The translations under genes were made by a program, and so were the position numbers. A model generated the notes under the pieces. That model had not been told where the DNA came from, did no database searches, and saw only the letters and a program-made list of their open reading frames with translations. 64,000 nucleotides of DNA from Gammaproteobacteria bacterium (GTDB taxonomy: Bacteria; Pseudomonadota; Gammaproteobacteria; Arenicellales; Arenicellaceae), in assembly GCA_013002025.1 (NCBI GenBank), contig JABDKW010000051.1, positions 1 through 64,000 on the forward strand, written 5' to 3'. Below, piece after piece: positions 28,623 to 37,974 of the stretch (the stretch's first letter is position 1; the number at the start of each line of letters is the position of its first letter).

Positions 28623-29108
28623 TCAAGGCAGCAGCTTAGGCGCCATAAAATAGTCTAGCTGGCACTGCTGCGGCGCCAGTTGCTGCCAATGCGGCGCGGC
28701 ATAATCAAATGCAGCAATGGCGCCGGTGGGCACTTTATTGAATGTTTGACCGCTCAGTTGTTCAATCGCGATTTCAGTGGCTGGGTTATGACTGACCAAA
28801 GCTACCCCCTGCTGACTCTCAGGCAAATTGCGCGCAAAACTCAGGAGTTTCTCGGCGGAAAAAGTGTACAGCTCCGATGTCTCGATCAACGGTACCTCAC
28901 AGGCTTCGGCTAGTTGCGTTGCGTATGCTAATGCACGCACAGCGCTACTCGAGTAAATGGCATCCAGCGGCTCATTTCGTTTCGCCAAATACGCCGCCAT
29001 TCGGGGCACGTCGCGACGGCCACGCTTATTCAGCGGCCGATCGTGATCGCTGAGTTCGGGAAATTTCCAACTCGATTTAGCATGGCGGACCAATAATAAG
29101 CGACGCAT
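28623..29108 (-). CDS. sixA: Phosphohistidine phosphatase SixA
   Basis: Histidine phosphatase family protein of 161 residues beginning RRLLLVRHAKSSW, with the catalytic His in VRHAKS and the second conserved His in LVSHNPA. SixA removes phosphate from histidine in phosphotransfer or nitrogen-PTS proteins. It is 27 bases downstream of the M20 gene on the same strand. Confidence 0.87.
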   Translation of the reverse strand: MRRLLLVRHAKSSWKFPELSDHDRPLNKRGRRDVPRMAAYLAKRNEPLDAIYSSSAVRALAYATQLAEACEVPLIETSELYTFSAEKLLSFARNLPESQQGVALVSHNPATEIAIEQLSGQTFNKVPTGAIAAFDYAAPHWQQLAPQQCQLDYFMAPKLLP

Positions 29109-29135
29109 ACAAGGATTCCCGGATTTTGCAGCGAC

Positions 29136-30458
29136 CTAGTTCGCCATTAAGTCCAGCAATGCTCGTACCGTGGCCTCCACACCCGCTTTAACGGCCGGCT
29201 CCGGTGAAATTTTGAACAGCGGACTATGGTGGCTGGCAACCGGCGGACCCCCGTTGGCGGCCGCTTCAAGATCTTTCCTCGGTGTACCGCCTATCCCAAA
29301 ATACACACTCGGCACGTAAGGATCTGTTGTGAAAAACGGGTAATCTTCCGCACCCATACCCTGTGCATCAGGCGTCACCAGCGCGTCTTTGCCCATTTGC
29401 TCCTGCCAAACTGCACGCAGGCGTTGAGCCAACTTGGTGTCGTTAACCGTCGGCGGTACGCTTTCATTAGACACGATCACTTCCGGTAGCTTGTCTTCTG
29501 GCAGCCCCGCAACCCGACCCATATTGGTGGCAATTCGCTTAATACCGTCGAGCAGCGTTTGGCGGGTTTTCTCGCTGGTGTTACGCACCGTGAGCTGCAG
29601 CACCGCGCGATCGGAAATAATATTGTGCTTGGTCCCCGAGTGAAACGAGCCAACGGTGACCACGCCCGGGTGCCGCGGCGGCAGTTCTCGTGCCACCAGT
29701 GTTTGCAAAGCCAGCACGATTTGCGATCCCAGAACAATGGGGTCTTTACCTGCGTGCGGGCTGGCACCGTGCGCACCCACACCATGAATAATAATATCGA
29801 CGGTGTCAGCTCCCGCATAGGGGCTGTCATCCACCACCACGATCTTGCCGGCTTCCACACCCGCCCCCACATGAAAGGCCAGGCCATAATCGGGGGTACC
29901 AAAGCGTTGATACAGCCCATCTTCCATCATGGCTTTGGCACCAATTACGCGCTCCTCGGCGGGCTGCACAATCAACATCAGGGTGCCGGACCAGTCCTGT
30001 TTGCGGGCCGCCATTTCGCGCGCGGTTCCAACCAGACTGGTAATGTGTACATCATGGCCACAGGCGTGCATAACGGGTACTTCCTGACCGGTTATCGGGC
30101 TGACCTGTTTGGCTTTTGACGCGTAGCTCAAACCCGATTTTTCTTCCACCGGCAAACCATCCATATCAGCCCGCATGCTAACCAGAGGGCCTTCACCATT
30201 TTCCAACATGGCCACCACACCAGTACCGCCCACGCCTTCGGTCACTTCAAATCCAGCCGCGCGTAATTCGCTGGCCATGCGAGCAGCGGTTTGATTTTCC
30301 ACCAGACTTAATTCGGGGTTGGCATGGAAGTGTTTGAACAGCGATTCCAGATGGGCTTGGTACTGTTTGTCTATGCTGCGCGACAGATCGTTCGCTGCTG
30401 CAAGGGAACTGATAGAGAGCAGTATCAATGAGAGAAGAAACGTGGTGTTCAAACGCAT
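29136..30458 (-). CDS. Exported M20 family amidohydrolase
   Basis: M20D-type amidohydrolase. Seen are the metal-binding ACGHDVH segment, the PAEE box, GVGAHGASPHAGKDPI in the dimerisation domain, and GAEDYPFF near the end. The start at 30458, preceded by GAGG, gives a signal peptide (LNTTFLLSLILLSISSLAAA), so it acts in the periplasm or outside. Relatives cleave N-acyl amino acids or peptides. 440 residues, normal length. Confidence 0.88.
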   Translation of the reverse strand: MRLNTTFLLSLILLSISSLAAANDLSRSIDKQYQAHLESLFKHFHANPELSLVENQTAARMASELRAAGFEVTEGVGGTGVVAMLENGEGPLVSMRADMDGLPVEEKSGLSYASKAKQVSPITGQEVPVMHACGHDVHITSLVGTAREMAARKQDWSGTLMLIVQPAEERVIGAKAMMEDGLYQRFGTPDYGLAFHVGAGVEAGKIVVVDDSPYAGADTVDIIIHGVGAHGASPHAGKDPIVLGSQIVLALQTLVARELPPRHPGVVTVGSFHSGTKHNIISDRAVLQLTVRNTSEKTRQTLLDGIKRIATNMGRVAGLPEDKLPEVIVSNESVPPTVNDTKLAQRLRAVWQEQMGKDALVTPDAQGMGAEDYPFFTTDPYVPSVYFGIGGTPRKDLEAAANGGPPVASHHSPLFKISPEPAVKAGVEATVRALLDLMAN

Positions 30459-30557
30459 AGCGGGCCTCAGGAGTAGTCGATCAATCAAAACAGAGCCCGA
30501 GTGTGTACCAGATGGTGACCGCGGGGCAACCGCAAATTGATTGGTCACCCGAGTGAA

Positions 30558-30586
30558 TTGCATATCACTGTATGTTTATATAGTAT
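30558..30586 (+). promoter_or_regulatory. Candidate promoter of the FAN1-DnaQ gene
   Basis: TTGCAT and TAGTAT are 17 bases apart in an AT-rich stretch (TATATAGTATATTG), ending 31 bases before the ATG. TATAGT with a shorter spacer is an alternative -10. Confidence 0.4.
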
Positions 30587-30617
30587 ATTGATCTCTGCCT
30601 GATCGTCCTTTCACCCG

Positions 30618-32768
30618 ATGCTCCCAACCCTGCCAGACAAATACTATTTAAGTCACGCGCACGAGTTGTTTGATTTCGTCGAACACCAGTGTGCCCACCT
30701 GCTGCAGCCTGAGCAACGGGAATATATAGCGGGGTTCAGCAACTTAAGTGAAAACGCTCAGTGTCTATTGGTGCGATTTCTGGCCCGCAAACCCCGCTAC
30801 CTCAAGCGTGTCAGTTTGGACTATCCCGAAATTGACGACATTGAAGCAGCCTGCGCTGAGTTGGCGGCGGCCAACTTTATCGCCACGCCGAATGTCGAAG
30901 ATTGGCCAAACTTCAGTGCGGTACTCACTAAACCACAATTACTGGTGTGTCTGGAGGCCGCGCCAGTGCGGGTCAAGCGGTCTGCGCCCAAAGCTGAACT
31001 GCTGACGCTGGCGCAACAATGCCTGCGCGGCGATGAACCGCCCGCACTCGAACACTGCCAGCAGTTTTACGCGCGCCGTCAGCAAGCCACGGTCGATTAC
31101 ATTTTATTCCTGTTTTTTGGTGATCTTCGGAACCGCTTACAGAAATTTGCCATGCGCGATCTGGGGGTACTCAAAACCCGAAAAAAGGGCCAGCCGGTGG
31201 CACGCTTTGAATCCCTTAACGAAGCGCGCAGTGCATTTGAACTACAGTTATTAAGGAGGCGCTTCTTGTCACAGCCGCAACAAACCCGTGAACAAGCCGC
31301 CGACTATCTATTGGAAAATCCTGCGCAGGGCGGCGCTGCGCAGGAGACGCATGACCGCCTGTTGCTGGCAGTAGGCGATGCCTATGCGGCGGACGCGCCG
31401 GATCGTGCTATCGCGTTGTGGCGCAACTCCAACGAGCCGCAGGCCATTGAAAAATGGGTGCGAGAGACCTATCGGTCACAGGATAAGGCCACTTTACAGG
31501 CCGAGCTAAGTGGTATGCGCGAACAACAGCTTGCCGCCCCCGCCAAAATCTTTATTGAAGATTTTTACGCACGCAAGTTTGAGGGCAAACGCACTAGTGT
31601 GTTCACCGATATGCTGCGGGAACCGGCCCGTGTTTTACCCATCGACCAAGCGTTTCTGAATTCAGTAGAAGATGGCGCCATCGGCCACTATCAACAACGC
31701 GGCATCGATGCGTGGTTTACCGAAAATCGACACTGGCGCGTGCTGTTCGGGCTAACGTTTTGGCCATTGCTATTTGGGCGCGAACAATTGCAACACAGTG
31801 AGTTTGATCGGCTGCCACCGATTTTGCGTCATGGTCGATTCTATCGCGAATATGGGGATGCTATCGAGCAATGCCTGGCACAACTGGATGATCGCCTCTC
31901 CAGTCTGCAGTTGCTCACCCGCCGAGCCACACAACATTATGGTTATCCGAGCGGTTTGTTTCGCTGGCGAGCTGGCCTGTTAGACAGCATCAAACCCTGT
32001 ATAGAATTCGCACCTCCGGGGGCGCTGGCGAATGTGCTGCGGCGTATGGCCCAAGACTACCGACATACCCGCGATGGTTATCCTGACCTAATGGTGGTGC
32101 AGGACGGAGCGCTGCGTTTTGAAGAAATCAAAGCCCCGGGGGATGTATTGCGCCCCAATCAGTTGGTCAGCATTAATCGCTTACGGCGCGCCGGTCTTAG
32201 GGTGGATGTCACTCAGATTGAATGGTCCACCGACCCCAATCAATGCTATGCCGTGGTTGATATTGAAACTACCGGTGGCCGCCGTGGCCTACACAACATT
32301 ACCGAGATTGCAGTGGTTAAGGTACAGGGCGGCAAGGTCATCGAACAATGGTCTACTCTGGTAAACCCGGAGCGCTCGATTCCGGCACATATAACGCGCC
32401 TGACCCGCATCACCAACGAAATGGTAGCGGGCGCACCAAAATTTCAGGACATTGCGGACCAACTTGAGGCACAACTCGAAGGCTGCATTTTTGTGGCGCA
32501 TAATGTGGGCTTCGATTATGGCTTTATTAAAGCTGCATTCGAGCGCATGAATCGCGGTTTTCGCCACCCCAAATATTGCACCGTTCGTCAGGCGCGCAAA
32601 GCCTTTCCCGGCATGGCTTCCTACAGCTTGGGCAACTTATGTCAGTCTTTAGACATTGATTTAAACAATGCACATCGTGCACTCAGTGATGCCACCGCCA
32701 CCGCGCATTTGTTATTGCTTATTCAGCAACAAGGCGAGTCTCAGGATTGCGTCGCTGCCGCCCGCTGA
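30618..32768 (+). CDS. FAN1-type VRR-NUC nuclease fused to a DnaQ-type 3'-5' exonuclease
   Basis: A 716-residue protein in two parts. Residues 1 to about 540 match bacterial FAN1: a helical DNA-binding and TPR-like region, then the VRR-NUC active site with G487-x-P-D490, E503-I-K505 and Q515. FAN1 cuts 5' flaps and unhooks interstrand crosslinks. Residues about 544-710 are a DEDDh exonuclease of the DnaQ kind: D548-I-E550, D633 in HNVGFD, and H686 with D691 in HRALSDATAT. All catalytic residues of both nucleases are kept, so both should work. The 3' end overlaps the convergent permease gene by 28 bases. Confidence 0.88.
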   Translation: MLPTLPDKYYLSHAHELFDFVEHQCAHLLQPEQREYIAGFSNLSENAQCLLVRFLARKPRYLKRVSLDYPEIDDIEAACAELAAANFIATPNVEDWPNFSAVLTKPQLLVCLEAAPVRVKRSAPKAELLTLAQQCLRGDEPPALEHCQQFYARRQQATVDYILFLFFGDLRNRLQKFAMRDLGVLKTRKKGQPVARFESLNEARSAFELQLLRRRFLSQPQQTREQAADYLLENPAQGGAAQETHDRLLLAVGDAYAADAPDRAIALWRNSNEPQAIEKWVRETYRSQDKATLQAELSGMREQQLAAPAKIFIEDFYARKFEGKRTSVFTDMLREPARVLPIDQAFLNSVEDGAIGHYQQRGIDAWFTENRHWRVLFGLTFWPLLFGREQLQHSEFDRLPPILRHGRFYREYGDAIEQCLAQLDDRLSSLQLLTRRATQHYGYPSGLFRWRAGLLDSIKPCIEFAPPGALANVLRRMAQDYRHTRDGYPDLMVVQDGALRFEEIKAPGDVLRPNQLVSINRLRRAGLRVDVTQIEWSTDPNQCYAVVDIETTGGRRGLHNITEIAVVKVQGGKVIEQWSTLVNPERSIPAHITRLTRITNEMVAGAPKFQDIADQLEAQLEGCIFVAHNVGFDYGFIKAAFERMNRGFRHPKYCTVRQARKAFPGMASYSLGNLCQSLDIDLNNAHRALSDATATAHLLLLIQQQGESQDCVAAAR

Positions 32769-34060
32769 AAATGGAGCGAAACCCAATAGGCTAAACAACC
32801 AATCGCCACCGTCGGTAGTACCGCATAAAACTGACGTACATCGTTTAGTGCCGACAGCATCGCGAACAACACCGTGCAACTGACAAACACCAGCGGGGCA
32901 AAGGGATACCAGGGTGTCGACGGCCGGTCTCCACTGCGCCAGTGCACGACAAACAAGCTGCTGACCGCCAAGGCCAGACACAGCGACAGGGTCAGCCCCA
33001 AATACGACAATAAGCCGCGCAGATCGGAGGCCAGAATTAATAACAGCGACATGCCGATTTGCAGCAAGATGGACATTCGCGGCGGCTCGCCGGCCTGCGC
33101 CCGAAACCATTTTGGCAAAGCGCCATCCTCTGCCATTTTGGCGTAGACCCGTGGCCCAGCCAACGCCATCGCGCTGATCGAGGTTAACAAGGATATAACG
33201 ATCACCACTTCGATCACGCGTTGCGCGCTATCGCCGCCCAGCGCTTGGGCCGCTAGCGCTGCGATTTCTGCTTGCCCTTGGATCACGGCCGGTGCTTGGG
33301 CATATAAAAATACCGCATTCACAGAGACACAAAGAAGCATGGTAATAAAGGTTCCGATTATCATGCCACGCGGTACCGTCGTGCGCGCATCACGTACTTC
33401 CCCGGCAATATAGGCAGCGGCATTAAAGCCTGAATAACTCAATGAAATCCACACCAGGCTGTTAGCAAAGGCCAGCGCATTAAAGGTAGCTAAAGTCCCT
33501 GTATCAAGGGCTGGTAGTGCAGGCGATACAGCAAACTGCCAACCCGACCAGACTACTCCCACCAACAGCAAGAGTAGCATCACACCGACCAAAAATTCAT
33601 GTGTACGGGCACCACTGCTGGTGCGCACAATGTGAATTGCACCGGCCAACAGCACCACCGCTACCGCAATGGTGTCTTGCGGCAAGTCTCGTAATCCGGG
33701 CAAGGCTGAATGCGCATAGGCCTCCAGCGCGGAAGCTGCGAACGCAATCGCACCCGGGAACCCGGCCAACAGCGAAATCCAGCCAGCAATGAAGCCCGCC
33801 AACGGATGAATCGACCGCGATAAATACAGATACTCCCCGCCGGACTCGGTGATATGACGCACCAGCATCGCGTAACTGGCGGCGCCCGACAGCGCGATTA
33901 GCCCGGCCACAAACCAGGCCAGCAGCACCCATTCACGCGAACCAAGATCCGCCAGCGCATAGCCCGAGGTGGTATAGATTCCTGCGCCCACTGCATTGCC
34001 GACGACTAGCGAAACCAGCGCCCACACACCAAAGCCGTAAGACTGCGAGGGGCTTTTCAA
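32741..34060 (-). CDS. Amino acid permease (APC family)
   Basis: 439 residues with about twelve membrane segments. The first segment has the APC pattern VVGNAVGAGIYTTSGYAL, followed by SGAASYAMLV and SGGEYLYLSRSIHPLAGF, and a later AGEVRDARTTVPRG. It probably imports an amino acid with a cation or exchanges amino acids. It is the last gene of the minus-strand run from ybbA; it starts 3 bases after DUF1415. Confidence 0.85.
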   Translation of the reverse strand: MKSPSQSYGFGVWALVSLVVGNAVGAGIYTTSGYALADLGSREWVLLAWFVAGLIALSGAASYAMLVRHITESGGEYLYLSRSIHPLAGFIAGWISLLAGFPGAIAFAASALEAYAHSALPGLRDLPQDTIAVAVVLLAGAIHIVRTSSGARTHEFLVGVMLLLLLVGVVWSGWQFAVSPALPALDTGTLATFNALAFANSLVWISLSYSGFNAAAYIAGEVRDARTTVPRGMIIGTFITMLLCVSVNAVFLYAQAPAVIQGQAEIAALAAQALGGDSAQRVIEVVIVISLLTSISAMALAGPRVYAKMAEDGALPKWFRAQAGEPPRMSILLQIGMSLLLILASDLRGLLSYLGLTLSLCLALAVSSLFVVHWRSGDRPSTPWYPFAPLVFVSCTVLFAMLSALNDVRQFYAVLPTVAIGCLAYWVSLHFQRAAATQS

Positions 34061-34063
34061 GGG

Positions 34064-34615
34064 CTAGTCTGCCACCATGCAGGCCGCCAGCCGACGGGCC
34101 AATTCATCACCGCCGAGTTGTTGCATGAGTGCGATGTTCCGAGTGGGTACCCGATCAATATCGGGGTGTGAGGCAATCGCCTGCGATACGCTGGTTTCGC
34201 GCAATATATGTAACATGGGGTAGGGTGATCGATTGGTGTAATTTTCGGCGTCTTGCGGATCGGTATTCGCGAATTGGTAATCGGGGTGAAAGCTGGCAAT
34301 CTGATACACGCCCTGCATCTGCAGCTGGGCCAGAAAGCCTTCTGCTAAATCCAAAAACTGATTATATTTATCGAAGGCTGTTAGCGCATTAGGGTGAATA
34401 AGCAATGTCGTCTCGATGCTATTGTCGTGTTGCAGGCGCCGCAGTTCAGCTTCCAGCGCGATCAATAAATCAACTTCTTCATTGGCGTCCGTCACACTGA
34501 AACGAATCCGCTGGTGAAACAACTCGCGCTCGGCAAATGGACATAAGCCGAGGTCAATCACAATCGTCTCAAGCCACCGTCGCACCTGGTCAATACAGAG
34601 CTGCTGATCAGGCAT
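34064..34615 (-). CDS. DUF1415 protein
   Basis: 183 residues with the DUF1415 pattern: WLETIVIDLGLCPFA at the start, TTLLIHP in the middle and ASFHPDYQFANT followed by NRSPYPMLHILRE. The function is unknown; Cys and His residues in the conserved blocks might bind metal. The ATG at 34615 is preferred over a TTG two codons earlier. It begins two bases after the stop of the small basic ORF. Confidence 0.85.
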   Translation of the reverse strand: MPDQQLCIDQVRRWLETIVIDLGLCPFAERELFHQRIRFSVTDANEEVDLLIALEAELRRLQHDNSIETTLLIHPNALTAFDKYNQFLDLAEGFLAQLQMQGVYQIASFHPDYQFANTDPQDAENYTNRSPYPMLHILRETSVSQAIASHPDIDRVPTRNIALMQQLGGDELARRLAACMVAD

Positions 34616-34617
34616 GG

Positions 34618-34770
34618 TCAATCGCCTTCAAGATCCTTCTTCAATTCCTGCTTGGCAGCTGCCCGCTCCGCTTTCTTGCTTTTGCCATGCACATGGGATT
34701 TGTGCATCAACGGATTCAGGCTGACCTTGCTGCGCGGTTTGATCGATGGCTTTTTCTTGTTTTTACTCAC
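34618..34770 (-). CDS. Small basic protein, 50 residues, unrecognised
   Basis: A GTG start overlaps the TPR gene stop by GTGA, and its own stop lies 2 bases before the DUF1415 start, so it fills the whole gap and is almost certainly translated. The product (start MSKNKKKPSIKPRSKVSLN, later HKSHVHGKSKKAERAAAKQELKK) is very rich in Lys, with three His in the middle and an acidic last few residues. The charge suggests RNA or ribosome contact, which is inference. No family recognised. Confidence 0.65.
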   Translation of the reverse strand: MSKNKKKPSIKPRSKVSLNPLMHKSHVHGKSKKAERAAAKQELKKDLEGD

Positions 34771-35393
34771 TCGGGATCATTGCTCGACTGGCGTCGCTTT
34801 ATTTTGTTGCTGACCCGCTCCAACTTTCGCACCGCCATAGGCCAATCTTCAACGATGGCGAGCGCCGCCAGATATTGTTCGCGCGCCTCCTCAAGCCGGC
34901 CCTGACCCTCCAGCGCCATGCCTTTGTTGAGCATGGCAATATGCGCTTTGTGCAAACCCAGCTCCAGAGCGCGGTCATAATCCGCTATTGCCTCTGGATA
35001 CTTTTCCACCAGAAACCACATATTACCCCGGTTAACATAGGCTTCTGCTGTATCGTCGCTAAGCTCAATGGCGCGGTTATAATCTTTCACCGCCGCCTCG
35101 TAATCTTCAATTGCTACCTGTAATACACCACGGTTCACATAGGTGGCCACCAGATCTTTTTTCTTTAAGCTACCATAGGATATGGCACGGTCACACACCT
35201 CCACATCGCTGCGGCTGGCAAAGCCGGTCATGGAGGCAGTGCTGGAGAGTTCAAAACATTCCTTGGCAAAACTGGAGCCACCCAACACTTGCATGGACTG
35301 CGCCAGTGCGGGGCTGCTGGCAATCCACAGTCCGTAGGCCAATAACAGGCGGCGGCCGGGGCCAAAGTTAAATTTGTTGCTAATCATCGGCAT
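34767..35393 (-). CDS. Exported TPR-repeat protein
   Basis: The start at 35393 (or the ATG at 35387) gives a signal peptide ending SSPALAQS. The rest has at least three TPR units with the pattern YEAAVKDYNRAIEL, AEAYVNRGN and YPEAIADYDRALELG. TPR proteins hold other proteins; the partner is unknown. It begins 46 bases after the ybbP stop and couples to the small basic ORF downstream. Confidence 0.8.
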   Translation of the reverse strand: MPMISNKFNFGPGRRLLLAYGLWIASSPALAQSMQVLGGSSFAKECFELSSTASMTGFASRSDVEVCDRAISYGSLKKKDLVATYVNRGVLQVAIEDYEAAVKDYNRAIELSDDTAEAYVNRGNMWFLVEKYPEAIADYDRALELGLHKAHIAMLNKGMALEGQGRLEEAREQYLAALAIVEDWPMAVRKLERVSNKIKRRQSSNDPE

Positions 35394-35439
35394 GGTTATC
35401 AAGAGTGTAGACCAAGGCCGTGCCCAACGCATGGCATGC

Positions 35440-37974
35440 TTAGGCAATCTGGCGTAGAGATTGCAATGGGGGCACGGTAATAATCTCGCGGCTGCGCAAT
35501 AGTCCAAGCGTGGTAATCAGCACAACACCAGACACTATGCCCAGTATCCACAGCTCCGGGTGCCACAGTGGCGTCATCTCGAATACCTTTAACTGCAGGA
35601 AGTACAAAATTATCTCTGCCCCAATACTGGCGATCAGGCCTGCGATGGCGCCTAGAGCCACAAATTCAGTCGCCAATGCCCCGACCACGATTTTGCGCGA
35701 ACTCCCCAGGGTGCGCAGCACGGCATTTTCTCGTAAGCGCTCATCAAAGGACACACCAATTGCCGCAAACAACACCAGCGCCCCACAGGCCAGCACTAAT
35801 AATAAAATCATTTCCAGACCTTGAGTAACGCGGTCAATAACATCTCTAATCTGTTTGATAATGGCGCCCAGCTCAATCACCACGGCGGTCGGGTATTGTT
35901 GAATGATCTGATTTACAAACGGCGCCGATTGCACAAATGGGCCGCTCTGCTGTTGCGGCTTAGCGCGCACGCTGGTAATCCAGTTAGGCGCGAATTTATC
36001 CAATGCGCCGGGCCGAAAAATAATAAAAAAGTTCGGTGTCATATTCTGCCAATCCACGCTGCGCAGGCTGGTCAGGCGAGCCGCAAATGTAAGTCCGCCA
36101 ATACTGAATTCAATCACATCGCCTAAACCGACACCCAACTCATTGGCGACATCAATCTCCATGGAAAATTGAAACTCTTCACTGGCTTGCGAATCGTTAT
36201 CCCACCACTGACCCGCCACAATCTCATTGGCCTCGGGCAACAGCGCCGCCTGAGTAAGACTGACTTCACGACTCAGGCCACCGGCGCGGCTTAACCGCGC
36301 CCGGGTTAAAGGCTCGCCATTCAGCCCCACCAGACGACCTCTTACCATCGGGTACCAATGTTGTGCTTGCGCTTCCTGTTCCGCTAACAGCGTCTTGACT
36401 GGTTCTAATTCATCACTGGCGACATTGAAGAGAAAGTGACTCGGCGCGTCGTCCGGTAATTGTGCCTGCCACTCGCCGATAAGCTGAGTGCGCAACCCGA
36501 CCACCACCAACAGCAACATCAAGGTGATGGAAAACCCCACCAACTGCACCAGCGTTTGCGCTCGACGACGCCATAGATTAGCCAGCCCCAGACGCACATA
36601 ACTGCCATGCCAATTACCGAACTGCTGCACCAGCTTTAAAATTTGCAAGGCAATAATCGCGCAAATAGCGAACAACGCGAACAGCGCCGACAGAAACATC
36701 AGCGCCAGCACCACACTGCCGCTGTACCAGAGGGTCAGCGCCAATAGTGCCGCAATACCAATGATCAGCCGTTTGCCCTGGCTCACAAGATCATCGGGCA
36801 GATCCCGGCGCAATACTCTCAAAGGCGCGATGGCGGGCAGATGCCATAAAGCAGGCAGGGCAAAGCCCATCACACACACCATGCCGGTGATGGCCGCGAC
36901 CAGCCACGGTCGCCAGCCAGCTGCGGGGAGAATCGCATCAAACAATTCGCGAGCCACCTGCAATAACAGATAATGCGCGGCCCAGCCGAGCAGCATGCCG
37001 ACTACAGTAGCGCTGACGGTAATCATCAGTAAGCGCATTAGGTGGCTACGCCGAATGGCCGCGCTGGATTGACCCCAGGCCTTCATCAAGGCGACTTGAT
37101 CGGTCAGGCGCGTAGCGTATCGATGGCTGGCCAGCGCCATTGCCAGACCTGCCAGTAACACACCAATGGTGCCGCTTAGTAACAGGAAGGCGCGGCCCCG
37201 TTGCAGGGCTTCACTGAGCCGCTCTTCCGCATTGTCAGGCGTTTGCAGGCGATGGTGGCGTACGCCATCTTCACCATTGGCTGCAATATCCGCCTGTTCA
37301 AACCACTGCGTAAAAGAGCTGATCTGCGGCTCGCTGCCGGCTAATAACAATTGATAAAAAATTTGGCTGCCGGGTCGAACCAGTTGCGAGCCAGGCAGGT
37401 CTTCGTAACTCATCATGACCCGCGCACCGGCCACCGAGAACCCGCTGCCACGATCCGGTTCTTTGGAGATTAACCGCGATACACGCAGCTTGCTGTAACC
37501 GACTTCCAGTTCATCACCGAGCTTAATGTTGAGTAGATTCAACAGCCGTGGCTCCACCCACACTTCGCCCGCTGGGGGCCCATGTTCAACGCGTTCCAGC
37601 CGCTCAATCTGAGTCTCGCCGGAAAGTTCCATCTGGCCGCGCAGTGGATAGGTATTTTGTACCGCTTTAACCGATGCCAAATGGCTGGCATCTCCAAAAA
37701 ACACCATCGATCGAAAACGTGCCACGCGGGCGGTTTCCAAACCTAACTCATTGGCCTGAGACTCATATTGATTGGGGATCGCGACCCCGCCCTGCAGCGA
37801 TAAATCGGCTGCCAGAAAGCTGCTGATTTGATCGTTCAGACCGCGCTCTACCCTATCCGCGAGCAGACTGACTGCCGTCACCACCATGACCGCCAATACC
37901 AGAGCCGTGATAATCAGGTTTAATTGGCCTCCGCGCCAATCTCGCCACAGCAGTTTGGCATCTACCATACTCAT
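35440..37974 (-). CDS. ybbP: ABC transporter permease YbbP (FtsX-like, MacB/LolC type)
   Basis: 844 residues with about ten membrane segments in two FtsX-type repeats and large periplasmic loops; the N-terminus (KLLWRDWRGGQLNLIITALVLAV) and the last repeat are typical of YbbP. It starts inside the ybbA stop codon (ATGA overlap). Members act as mechanotransmission ABC systems at the envelope; the cargo is unknown. The tesA neighbour is conserved in E. coli. Confidence 0.9.
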   Translation of the reverse strand: MSMVDAKLLWRDWRGGQLNLIITALVLAVMVVTAVSLLADRVERGLNDQISSFLAADLSLQGGVAIPNQYESQANELGLETARVARFRSMVFFGDASHLASVKAVQNTYPLRGQMELSGETQIERLERVEHGPPAGEVWVEPRLLNLLNIKLGDELEVGYSKLRVSRLISKEPDRGSGFSVAGARVMMSYEDLPGSQLVRPGSQIFYQLLLAGSEPQISSFTQWFEQADIAANGEDGVRHHRLQTPDNAEERLSEALQRGRAFLLLSGTIGVLLAGLAMALASHRYATRLTDQVALMKAWGQSSAAIRRSHLMRLLMITVSATVVGMLLGWAAHYLLLQVARELFDAILPAAGWRPWLVAAITGMVCVMGFALPALWHLPAIAPLRVLRRDLPDDLVSQGKRLIIGIAALLALTLWYSGSVVLALMFLSALFALFAICAIIALQILKLVQQFGNWHGSYVRLGLANLWRRRAQTLVQLVGFSITLMLLLVVVGLRTQLIGEWQAQLPDDAPSHFLFNVASDELEPVKTLLAEQEAQAQHWYPMVRGRLVGLNGEPLTRARLSRAGGLSREVSLTQAALLPEANEIVAGQWWDNDSQASEEFQFSMEIDVANELGVGLGDVIEFSIGGLTFAARLTSLRSVDWQNMTPNFFIIFRPGALDKFAPNWITSVRAKPQQQSGPFVQSAPFVNQIIQQYPTAVVIELGAIIKQIRDVIDRVTQGLEMILLLVLACGALVLFAAIGVSFDERLRENAVLRTLGSSRKIVVGALATEFVALGAIAGLIASIGAEIILYFLQLKVFEMTPLWHPELWILGIVSGVVLITTLGLLRSREIITVPPLQSLRQIA

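Noticed and set aside
29559-30119. Long open frame (186 codons) on the plus strand
   Set aside because: It lies wholly opposite the M20 amidohydrolase and has no ribosome site or recognisable product.
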